Both the position numbers and the translations under genes were made by a program. The notes beneath the pieces were generated by a model that had not been told where the DNA came from, ran no database searches, and saw nothing but the letters and a program-made list of their open reading frames with translations. Below are positions 1 to 10,300 of a stretch of DNA of 64,000 bases, piece after piece; position 1 is the stretch's first letter, and each line of letters opens with the position of its first letter. This stretch comes from Streptomyces broussonetiae (GTDB taxonomy: Bacteria > Actinomycetota > Actinomycetes > Streptomycetales > Streptomycetaceae), in NCBI RefSeq assembly GCF_009796285.1, contig NZ_CP047020.1:6014001-6078000 (forward strand), written 5' to 3'.

Positions 1-1
1 G

Positions 2-1312
2 TCATGGCGACTCCACGTCCCCGACGCCGCCGATGCCGCTGATCCCGCCGAAGTCGTCGACGTCGTCCAGGTCGCGGACCTCGACGAGGAAGCCCTGGCC
101 GCCACCATCGCCACCCACAGGGAAGCCGCGGCGGGCCGCCTGAGGCCGGACGACGGCGTGATGGTCCAGGCGGTCTGGTTCGACGCCGGAAGCGCACGCC
201 CCGGCAGGTTGCTGCTCGTCCTGCACCACCTGGTGGTCGACGGCGTCTCCTGGCGTCTCCTGCTCGACGACCTCGAGAGCGCCTACCGCGCCGTGGCGGC
301 CGGCCGCACCCCCGACCTCGGCGCGCGCGGCACCTCCTTCCGCGGCTGGGCCCTTGGGCTCGCGGACGAGGCCCGCTCCCCCCGGCGGGTCGCCGAACTC
401 GCGGCCTGGACCGCCCAGCTCGCCCGCCCCGCGCCGCTGCTGCCGGCCGGTGACCGGCTCGATCCGGGCCGGGACACCGTGGCCCAACTCGTCTCCCTCG
501 ACACCGCACTCGAGCCGCACCTGACCGAACCGCTCCTGACCACGGTGCCGTCCAGGATCAACGGAGCCGTCACCGACGTCCTGCTGACCGCACTGATGAT
601 GGCGGTCCCGCAGTGGCGCGGCGCGGGCGAGCCCGGGGACGGACGGCTCACCGTCGCCCTGGAAGGCCACGGCCGCGTACCGATCAGCGAGACGCACGAC
701 CTGTCCCGGACCGTGGGCTGGTTCACCTCGCTTTACCCGGTCACGCTCGGCCTCGACCCGGCCGTCGCGCGGGCCGCGAACCACGGGGGCGCCGCCGCGG
801 ACGACGCTCTCAAGCAGATCAAGGAGCAGCTCCGCACCGTCCCCGGCGACGGCATCGGATACGGACTGCTGCGTCACCACAACCCGGACACCGCCGCCGA
901 ACTGGCGGAACGTCCCGGACCCGACGTGGGCTTCAACTACCTCGGCCGCTTCGACGCCGCCGCCACCGACCCGCACAGCTGGGGCCTCGCGCCCGGCGAG
1001 GCCCTCGGCGAGATCACCGAACCCGCCATGCCCGCCGCGTACCAGCTGGACATCAACGTCATGGTGCGGGACGGAGCGGACGGCCGCCGCCTGATCACGC
1101 GATGGACCTGGCCCAAGGCCCTCATCACCGAGGAAGCGGCCACCCGCCTCACCGACCTCTGGAAGCGCTGCCTGGAAGCGCTCATCACCAGCGCGGAGCA
1201 GTCGGACAAGGCCGTTCAGACTCCGTCGGACCTCACCTTGAACACCCTCAGCCAGAACGAACTCGACGCACTTGAAGACGAGTTGGCCCGAGAATGGGAG
1301 ATTGCCCAGTGA
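2..1312 (+). CDS. NRPS, C-terminal epimerization domain (5' truncated by window edge)
   Basis: The open frame is already running at the left edge, so the gene is partial; about 436 residues are visible. They form most of an epimerization (E) domain of a nonribosomal peptide synthetase. The HHLVVDG motif is at roughly residue 75, followed by EGHGR, RTVGWFT and FNYLGRFD, the set that separates E from ordinary condensation domains. The enzyme would convert the carrier-bound residue of the preceding module to a D/L mixture. The acidic, helical tail (TLSQNELDALEDEL) resembles a short donor docking segment. The stop overlaps the GTG start of the next synthetase (GTGA), so the two are translationally coupled and probably consecutive in the assembly line. 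The substrate of this module cannot be read, because its A domain lies outside the window. Confidence 0.93.
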   Translation, partial: SWRLHVPDAADAADPAEVVDVVQVADLDEEALAATIATHREAAAGRLRPDDGVMVQAVWFDAGSARPGRLLLVLHHLVVDGVSWRLLLDDLESAYRAVAAGRTPDLGARGTSFRGWALGLADEARSPRRVAELAAWTAQLARPAPLLPAGDRLDPGRDTVAQLVSLDTALEPHLTEPLLTTVPSRINGAVTDVLLTALMMAVPQWRGAGEPGDGRLTVALEGHGRVPISETHDLSRTVGWFTSLYPVTLGLDPAVARAANHGGAAADDALKQIKEQLRTVPGDGIGYGLLRHHNPDTAAELAERPGPDVGFNYLGRFDAAATDPHSWGLAPGEALGEITEPAMPAAYQLDINVMVRDGADGRRLITRWTWPKALITEEAATRLTDLWKRCLEALITSAEQSDKAVQTPSDLTLNTLSQNELDALEDELAREWEIAQ

Positions 1313-4300
1313 AGCAGTCGCGCATCGAAGACGTCCTTCCGCTCTCGCCCCTGCAGGCCGGCCTGCTCTTCCACGCGCAGTACGACGAGACCGCTCCCGA
1401 CGTCTACACCGTGCAGTTCGCCCTCTCGCTGAGCGGCCCGCTCGACGTTCCCGCCCTGCGCGGGGCCGCGGCCCGGCTGCTGGAGCGCCACCCCAGCCTG
1501 CGAGCCGGCTTCCGAGCCCGCCGTGACGGCGAGCCCGTCCAGGTGGTGCACCGCACCGTCCCGCTGACCTTTGCCGAGCACGACCTGCGTGCCCTGGACC
1601 CGGCGGACCGCCCCCGGGAGCAGGAGCGCCTGGTCGCCGAGGACCGCGCCTGCCGCTTCGACCCGGCCGTCCCGCCGCTCCTGCGGTTCACCCTGATCCG
1701 CCTGACCGACGACAGCCACGTCCTGCTGCTCACCAACCACCACATCCTCCTCGACGGGTGGTCGATGCCCCTGCTCATCGAGGACCTCCTGCGTCTGTAC
1801 GCCGACCCCGACGGCCGCGACCTGCCGGTCCCCGTCCCGCACCGCGGCTACCTGGCCTGGCTGATGCGCGAGGACGCGGCGGCGCACAAGGCGGCCTGGG
1901 GCGAACTCCTCGACGGCGTGACGGAGGCGACCCTGCTGGCGCCCGACGTCCCCGCGGACGCCGACAAGACCCCGCGCAACCACGTCGCCCAGCTCCCGGC
2001 CGAACTCACCGAAGAACTCACCACGTTCGCCCGATCGCACGGCCTGACTGCCAACACGGTGGTGCAGGGCGCCTGGTCCCTCCTGCTGGCCCACCACACC
2101 GGCCGCGACGACGTCCTGTTCGGCACCACTCTCGCGGGCCGCCCCGCCGAGGTCCCCGGCGCCGAGTCCATGGTCGGCCTGTTCATCAACACCGTCCCGG
2201 TACGCGCACGGATCCGTCCGGACGAGAAGGTGCTGTCGCTGCTCGAACGCCTCCAGCAGCAGAGCCTGCGCATGGCGCGACACCAGTACGTCGGTCTCGC
2301 CGACATCCAGCGCACCGCCGGCCTGGGCGAACTCTTCGACTCCCTGGTGGTCTTCGAGAACTTCCCGCACGAGCTGGACTCGGCGATCCCCGGCACCGAG
2401 CTGCGCCTGGCCGGGGTGGAGCCGCACGACGCCACGCACTACCCCCTGGCCCTGGTGATGGCCCCCGGCCCGCGGCTCACCCTGCGGTTCAACTACCAGT
2501 CGGGTGCCCTGGACCAGGGTGAGGTGGAGGCCGTCGCGGACCGCCTCATCAGGGTCATCACCTCGATCATCCGTGACCCGGCACAGCCCGTCGCGGCCGT
2601 CGAGGTGCTGGGTGGGGCGGAGCGTCACCGTGTTCTGGTGGAGTGGAACGAGACGGGGGCGGGGGTTGAGCCGTGCACGTTGCCCGGGTTGTTCGAGCGT
2701 CAGGTGGGTCTGACTCCGGATGCTGTGGCGTTGGTGTGCGGTGGTGTGGAGTTGTCGTATGCGGAGGTGAATGAGCGGGCGAATCGTCTGGCGCGGTTGC
2801 TGGTCGGGCGTGGTGTGGGTGCGGAGCGGTTTGTTGCTGTGGTGATGCCGCGGTCGGTGGAGCTGGTGGTGGCTCTGTTGGCGGTGGTGAAGGCCGGTGG
2901 TGCGTACGTGCCGGTTGATCCGGGGTATCCGGCTGAGCGGATGGCGTTCATGGTGGCTGATGCGGCGCCGGTGGTGGTGCTGACGTTGGACGGTGTGGAC
3001 GTGGGTGACGTCGGTGGTGTCGACGTGGTGGTCGTGGATGATCCCGCGGTGGTGGGGCAGGTGGCGGGGCTGTCGGCGGCGGATGTCGTGGATGGTGAGC
3101 GGGGTGGGGCTCTCAGGGTGGAGCACCCGGCGTACGTCATCTACACGTCCGGTTCGACGGGTCGTCCCAAGGGTGTCGTCGTCACCCACCACGGCATCGC
3201 CCACCTGACCGTCTCCGAGATCGACCGCTTCGACGTGGACGCCTCCAGCCGCGTCCTCCAGTTCTCGTCACCGAGCTTCGACGCCTCGGTGCTCGAGGTG
3301 TGCATGAGTCTCCTGGCGGGCGCTGCACTCGTCGTCCCCACGACCGACGTCCTGGCGGGCGAGGAACTGGGCGCCCTCCTCGCCGAGGCCCGGATCACCC
3401 ACGCGCTGATCTCTCCCATGGCACTCGCCAGCGTCCCGTCGGCCGAACTCCCCGCGTTCCGCAGCCTCGTCGTCGGCGGCGAGGCCACCAGCGCCGAGGT
3501 GGTGGAGCGTTGGTCGGTGGGTCGTCGGATGGTGAATGCGTATGGGCCGACGGAGTCGACGGTGTGTGTGTCGATGAGTGGTCCGTTGGCTGGTGGTGGT
3601 GTGGTGCCGATCGGTCGTCCGGTGGTGGGGACGCGGGTGTTTGTGTTGGATGGTGGTTTGCGGCCGGTGGCTGTGGGTGTGGTGGGTGAGTTGTATGTGG
3701 CTGGTGCTGGTTTGGCTCGGGGGTATTGGGGTCGGGCTGGTCTGACGGCTGAGCGGTTTGTGGCGTGTCCGTTCGGTGGTCCGGGTGAGCGTATGTATCG
3801 CACGGGTGATCTGGTGCGGTGGTTGCCTGATGGGAATCTGGTGTTTGTGGGCCGGGTTGATGATCAGGTGAAGGTGCGTGGTTTCCGGATCGAGTTGGGT
3901 GAGGTCGAGTCGGCGTTGCTGGCTGCTCCTGGTGTGGGGCAGGCGGTGGTGGTGGTGCGTGAGGACCGGCCGGGGGACAAGCGGCTGGTGGGTTATGTGG
4001 TTGGTTCCGCCGGTGGTGTTGATGGTGGTGGGGTGCGTGCGTTTGTGGGTCGTTCGCTGCCGGGTTACATGGTGCCGTCGGCTGTGGTGGTGCTTGACGG
4101 GTTGCCGTTGACGCCGAATGGGAAGTTGGACCGGCGTGCGCTTCCGGTGCCGGATTTCTCGGCTGGTGGGTTGTCGGGTGGTGGGCGTGGGGTGCGTAGT
4201 CCGCAGGAGGAGATCCTGTGTGGTTTGTTTGCTGAGGTGTTGGGTCTGGATTCGGTGGGGGTGGAGGACAACTTCTTCGATCTGGGTGGGCATTCGTTGC

Positions 4301-7300
4301 TGGCGACGCGTTTGGTGTCGCGGGTGCGGTCTTCGTTCGGGGCGGAGTTGGCGATTCGGGCGTTGTTCGAGGCGCCTACGGTGGCGGAGCTGGCGGTGCG
4401 GTTGTCGGGTTCGCCGGGTGCGCGTCGGGCGTTGGGGGTGGTGGAGCGGCCGGGTGTGGTGCCGTTGTCCTTTGCTCAGCGCAGGTTGTGGTTCTTGAAC
4501 CGGATGGAGCCGGAGTCGGCGGCGTACAACATTCCTGGTGCGCTGCGTTTGTCGGGTGTGGTGGATGTGGGGGTTGTTCGGGCTGCGCTGGCGGATGTGG
4601 TGGGTCGTCATGAGAGCCTGCGGACGGTTTTCGCCGAGGCCGGCGACGGTGAACCCTGCCAGATCCTGATCGACGTGGACGCCGCGGCGCCGGTCGTACC
4701 GGTCGTGCCCGTGGCCGACATGGAGGCCCTGTACGCCTCGATGGCGGTCGAGGCGGGTCGTGGTTTTGATCTGTCGGTGGAGGCGCCGTTGCGTGCGGTG
4801 TTGTTCGATCTGCCGGGTGATGAGTTCGTGTTGTTGTTCGTGCTGCATCACATTGCCGGGGACGGGTGGTCGGTGGCGCCGTTGGCTGCTGATTTCTCGC
4901 AGGCGTATCGGGCGCGGGCCGAGGGGCGGGTTCCGGGCTGGGAGCCGTTGCCGGTGCAGTACGCCGACTACACGTTGTGGCAGCGTGAGGTCCTTGGCCG
5001 GGAGGAGGATCCGCAGAGCCCGATCGCCGCTCAGCTTGCGTACTGGCGTGAGCAGCTGGCGGGCGTGCCGCAGGAGTTGGCGTTGCCGGTGGATCGTTCG
5101 CGTCCGGTGGTGTCGAGTTACCGTGGTGACGCGGTGACGTTCACGGTGGATGCCGAGTTGTACCGGGGTCTGGGTGAGCTGGCGCGTCGGTCGCAGGCCA
5201 GTGTGTTCATGGTGGTCCAGGCCGGTCTGTCGATGCTGCTCAGCCGTCTGGGTGCGGGTGAGGACATCGTGCTGGGCACGGCTGTGGCCGGTCGTACGGA
5301 TGAGGCGCTGGACCGGCTGATCGGTTTCTTCATCAACACTCTGGTGCTGCGTGCCGATCTGTCGGGTGATCCTGAGGTGGCCGAGCTGATCGGCCGGGTC
5401 CGGGAGAGCGACCTGGCGGCCTATGCCAACCAGGACGTGCCCTTCGAGCGGCTGGTGGAGGTCCTCAACCCGGACCGCTCCCTGTCCCGCCACCCCCTCT
5501 TCCAGACCATGCTGGTCTTCCAGAACGTCCCCGAGGCCGGCATCGACCTGCCCGGTGTACGCAGCGTGATGGAGGCGGTCGAGTCCAGCTCGATCAAGTA
5601 CGACCTCGCGTGGACCTTCTCCGAGTCGCGCGCCGCCGATGACTCCGTCACCCTGAACGGGCACCTCCAGTTCAGCCTGGACCTGTTCGACCGGGCCACG
5701 GTCGAGGCGCTCGCCCAGCGGCTGCTGCTCGTGCTCAAGGCGATGGTCACCGACCCGACGGCCCGCATGAGCAGCATCGAGGTACTGGGTGAGGCGGAGC
5801 GTCACCGCGTCCTGGTGGAGTGGAACGAGACGGGGGCGGTGGTCGAGCCGGCCACGCTGCCCGAACTCATCCAGAAACAGGTGGAGTTGACGCCGGACGC
5901 CGTAGCGGTGGTCGCCGGTGGCGTCGAGTTGTCGTATGCGGAGCTGAACGAGCGGGCGAATCGCCTGGCGCGGTTCCTGATCGGGCGTGGCGTGGGCCCG
6001 GAGCGCTTCGTGGCCGTCGAGATGCCCCGGTCGGTGGAGCTGGTGGTGGCCCTGCTCGCGGTGGCCAAGGCCGGTGGCGCGTACGTGCCGGTTGATCCCG
6101 AATACCCCGCCGAGCGGATCGCGTTCATGATGGCTGACGCGGCGCCCGTGGCGCTGCTGACGCTGGAAGGCGTGGACGTGGGCGAAGCCGGCGGGACCGA
6201 CGTCGTGGTCCTGGACGATCCCGCGGTGGTCCGGCAGGTGGCCGAGCAGCCGGCAGCGGACGTCACGGACGACGAACGCAGTGCCTCCCTTCGCGAGCAG
6301 CACCCGGTCTACGTCATCTACACCTCCGGCTCGACCGGCCGCCCCAAGGGCGTCGTCATCGAGCACCGCAGCGTGGTGGACTACCTCTCCTACACCCGCA
6401 AGACCTACCCCGCTGCCGAGGGCGTCGCGCTGGTGCACTCCCCGGTCGCCTTCGACCTGACCGTGACGGCGCTCTACACCCCGCTGGTGTCCGGGGGCCG
6501 GATCGTCCTGGCCGGCCTCGAGGACGAGGACACCGAGACGGCGGCGCTTCTCAGCGAGACGCCCAACACCTTCCTCAAGGCGACGCCGAGCCACCTGCCG
6601 CTGCTGGAGAACCTGCCCTCGGACTACTCGCCGTCCGGGCACCTGCTGCTCGGCGGTGAAGCCCTGCACAGCGAGGCATTGCACAAGTGGCGTGCGCAGC
6701 ACCCCGACGCCGTCGTCAGCAACGTGTACGGTCCCACCGAAGCCACGGTCAACTGCACCGAGTTCCGCATCGAACCCGGCCGGAAACTCCCCGACGGCAT
6801 CGTGCCGATCGGCCGTCCCCAGTCCAATGCGCGGGTGTTTGTGTTGGATGGTGGTTTGCGGCCGGTGGCTGTGGGTGTGGTGGGTGAGTTGTATGTGGCT
6901 GGTGCTGGTTTGGCTCGGGGGTATTGGGGTCGGGCTGGTCTGACGGCTGAGCGGTTTGTGGCGTGTCCGTTCGGTGGTCCGGGTGAGCGTATGTATCGCA
7001 CGGGTGATCTGGTGCGGTGGTTGCCTGATGGGAATCTGGTGTTTGTGGGCCGGGTTGATGATCAGGTGAAGGTGCGTGGTTTCCGGATCGAGTTGGGTGA
7101 GGTCGAGTCGGCGTTGCTGGCTGCTCCTGGTGTGGGGCAGGCGGTGGTGGTGGTGCGTGAGGACCGGCCGGGGGACAAGCGGCTGGTGGGTTATGTGGTT
7201 GGTTCCGCCGGTGGTGTTGATGGTGGTGGGGTGCGTGCGTTTGTGGGTCGTTCGCTGCCGGGTTACATGGTGCCGTCGGCTGTGGTGGTGCTTGACGGGT

Positions 7301-10300
7301 TGCCGTTGACGCCGAATGGGAAGTTGGACCGGCGTGCGCTTCCGGTGCCGGATTTCTCGGCTGGTGGGTTGTCGGGTGGTGGGCGTGGGGTGCGTAGTCC
7401 GCAGGAGGAGATCCTGTGTGGTTTGTTTGCTGAGGTGTTGGGTCTGGATTCGGTGGGGGTGGAGGACAACTTCTTCGATCTGGGTGGGCATTCGTTGCTG
7501 GCGACGCGTTTGGTGTCGCGGGTGCGGTCTTCGTTCGGGGCGGAGTTGGCGATTCGGGCGTTGTTCGAGGCGCCTACGGTGGCGGAGCTGGCGGTGCGGT
7601 TGTCGGGTTCGCCGGGTGCGCGTCGGGCGTTGGGGGTGGTGGAGCGGCCGGGTGTGGTGCCGTTGTCCTTTGCTCAGCGCAGGTTGTGGTTCTTGAACCG
7701 GATGGAGCCGGAGTCGGCGGCGTACAACATTCCTGGTGCGCTGCGTTTGTCGGGTGTGGTGGATGTGGGGGTTGTTCGGGCTGCGCTGGCGGATGTGGTG
7801 GGTCGTCATGAGAGCCTGCGGACGGTTTTCGCCGAGGCCGGCGACGGTGAACCCTGCCAGATCCTGATCGACGTGGACGCCGCGGCGCCGGTCGTACCGG
7901 TCGTGCCCGTGGCCGACATGGAGGCCCTGTACGCCTCGATGGCGGTCGAGGCGGGTCGTGGTTTTGATCTGTCGGTGGAGGCGCCGTTGCGTGCGGTGTT
8001 GTTCGATCTGCCGGGTGATGAGTTCGTGTTGTTGTTCGTGCTGCATCACATTGCCGGGGACGGGTGGTCGGTGGCGCCGTTGGCTGCTGATTTCTCGCAG
8101 GCGTATCGGGCGCGGGCCGAGGGGCGGGTTCCGGGCTGGGAGCCGTTGCCGGTGCAGTACGCCGACTACACGTTGTGGCAGCGTGAGGTCCTTGGCTGGG
8201 AGGAGGATCCGCAGAGCCCGATCGCCGCTCAGCTTGCGTACTGGCGTGAGCAGCTGGCGGGCGTGCCGCAGGAGTTGGCGTTGCCGGTGGATCGTTCGCG
8301 TCCGGTGGTGTCGAGTTACCGTGGTGACGCGGTGACGTTCACGGTGGATGCCGAGTTGTACCGGGGTCTGGGTGAGCTGGCGCGTCGGTCGCAGGCCAGT
8401 GTGTTCATGGTGGTCCAGGCCGGTCTGTCGATGCTGCTCAGCCGTCTGGGTGCGGGTGAGGACATCGTGCTGGGCACGGCTGTGGCCGGTCGTACGGATG
8501 AGGCGCTGGACCGGCTGATCGGTTTCTTCATCAACACTCTGGTGCTGCGTGCCGATCTGTCGGGTGATCCTGAGGTGGCCGAGCTGATCGGCCGGGTCCG
8601 GGAGAGCGACCTGGCGGCCTATGCCAACCAGGACGTGCCCTTCGAGCGGCTGGTGGAGGTCCTCAACCCGGACCGCTCCTTGGCCCGCCACCCCCTCTTC
8701 CAGACCATGCTGGTCTTCCAGAACGTCCCCGAGGCCGGCATCGACCTGCCCGGCATCGAGGCGACCAACTTCGAAGTCCCGGCCGACTCCTCGAAGTTCG
8801 ACCTGTCCTTCGTGTTCGACGAGCGCCAGGAGGAAGGCAACGGAGAGACCGGCAGCACGCTGTTCGGCACGATCGAGTACAGCCTGGACCTGTTCGACCG
8901 GGCCACGGTCGAGGCGCTCGCCCAGCGGCTGCTGCTCGTGCTCAAGGCGATGGTCACCGACCCGACGGCCCGCATGAGCAGCATCGAGGTACTGGGTGAG
9001 GCGGAGCGTCACCGCGTCCTGGTGGAGTGGAACGAGACGGGGGCGGTGGTCGAGCCGGCCACGCTGCCCGGGTTGTTCGAGCGTCAGGTGGGTCTGACTC
9101 CGGATGCTGTGGCGTTGGTGTGCGGTGGTGTGGAGTTGTCGTATGCGGAGGTGAATGAGCGGGCGAATCGTCTGGCGCGGTTGCTGGTCGGGCGTGGTGT
9201 GGGTGCGGAGCGGTTTGTTGCTGTGGTGATGCCGCGGTCGGTGGAGCTGGTGGTGGCTCTGTTGGCGGTGGTGAAGGCCGGTGGTGCGTACGTGCCGGTT
9301 GATCCGGGGTATCCGGCTGAGCGGATGGCGTTCATGGTGGCTGATGCGGCGCCGGTGGTGGTGCTGACGTTGGACGGTGTGGACGTGGGTGACGTCGGTG
9401 GTGTCGACGTGGTGGTCGTGGATGATCCCGCGGTGGTGGGGCAGGTGGCGGGGCTGTCGGCGGCGGATGTCGTGGATGGTGAGCGGGGTGGGGCTCTCAG
9501 GGTGGAGCACCCGGCGTACGTCATCTACACGTCCGGTTCGACGGGTCGTCCCAAGGGTGTCGTCGTCACCCACCACGGCATCGCCCACATGGCCACCGCC
9601 TTGAGCGACGGGTTCGCGATCAAGGGGGACAGCCGTGTGCTGCAGATGGCCTCGCCCAGCTTCGACGCCGCGATCTCGGAGATCGGCGCCGCGTTCGTCA
9701 GCGGCGCGGCCCTCGTCCTGGCCTCGGCCGACGAACTCCTGCCCGGCCCCAGCCTCGTCCGCGTACTCGCGGACCAGAGGGTCACGCATGTGACTCTCAC
9801 CCCGGCGGCGCTCGCCGCCCTGCCCTCCGACGGCATACCGGCTTCCACCACTCTCACCGTCGCCGGCGAGGCGATCGGCGAAGACGCCGTGGAGCGTTGG
9901 TCGGTGGGTCGTCGGATGGTGAATGCGTATGGGCCGACGGAGTCGACGGTGTGTGTGTCGATGAGTGGTCCGTTGGCTGGTGGTGGTGTGGTGCCGATCG
10001 GTCGTCCGGTGGTGGGGACGCGGGTGTTTGTGTTGGATGGTGGTTTGCGGCCGGTGGCTGTGGGTGTGGTGGGTGAGTTGTATGTGGCTGGTGCTGGTCT
10101 GGCTCGGGGGTATTGGGGTCGGGCTGGTCTGACGGCTGAGCGGTTTGTGGCGTGTCCGTTCGGTGGTCCGGGTGAGCGTATGTATCGCACGGGTGATCTG
10201 GTGCGGTGGTTGCCTGATGGGAATCTGGTGTTTGTGGGCCGGGTTGATGATCAGGTGAAGGTGCGTGGTTTCCGGATCGAGTTGGGTGAGGTCGAGTCGG

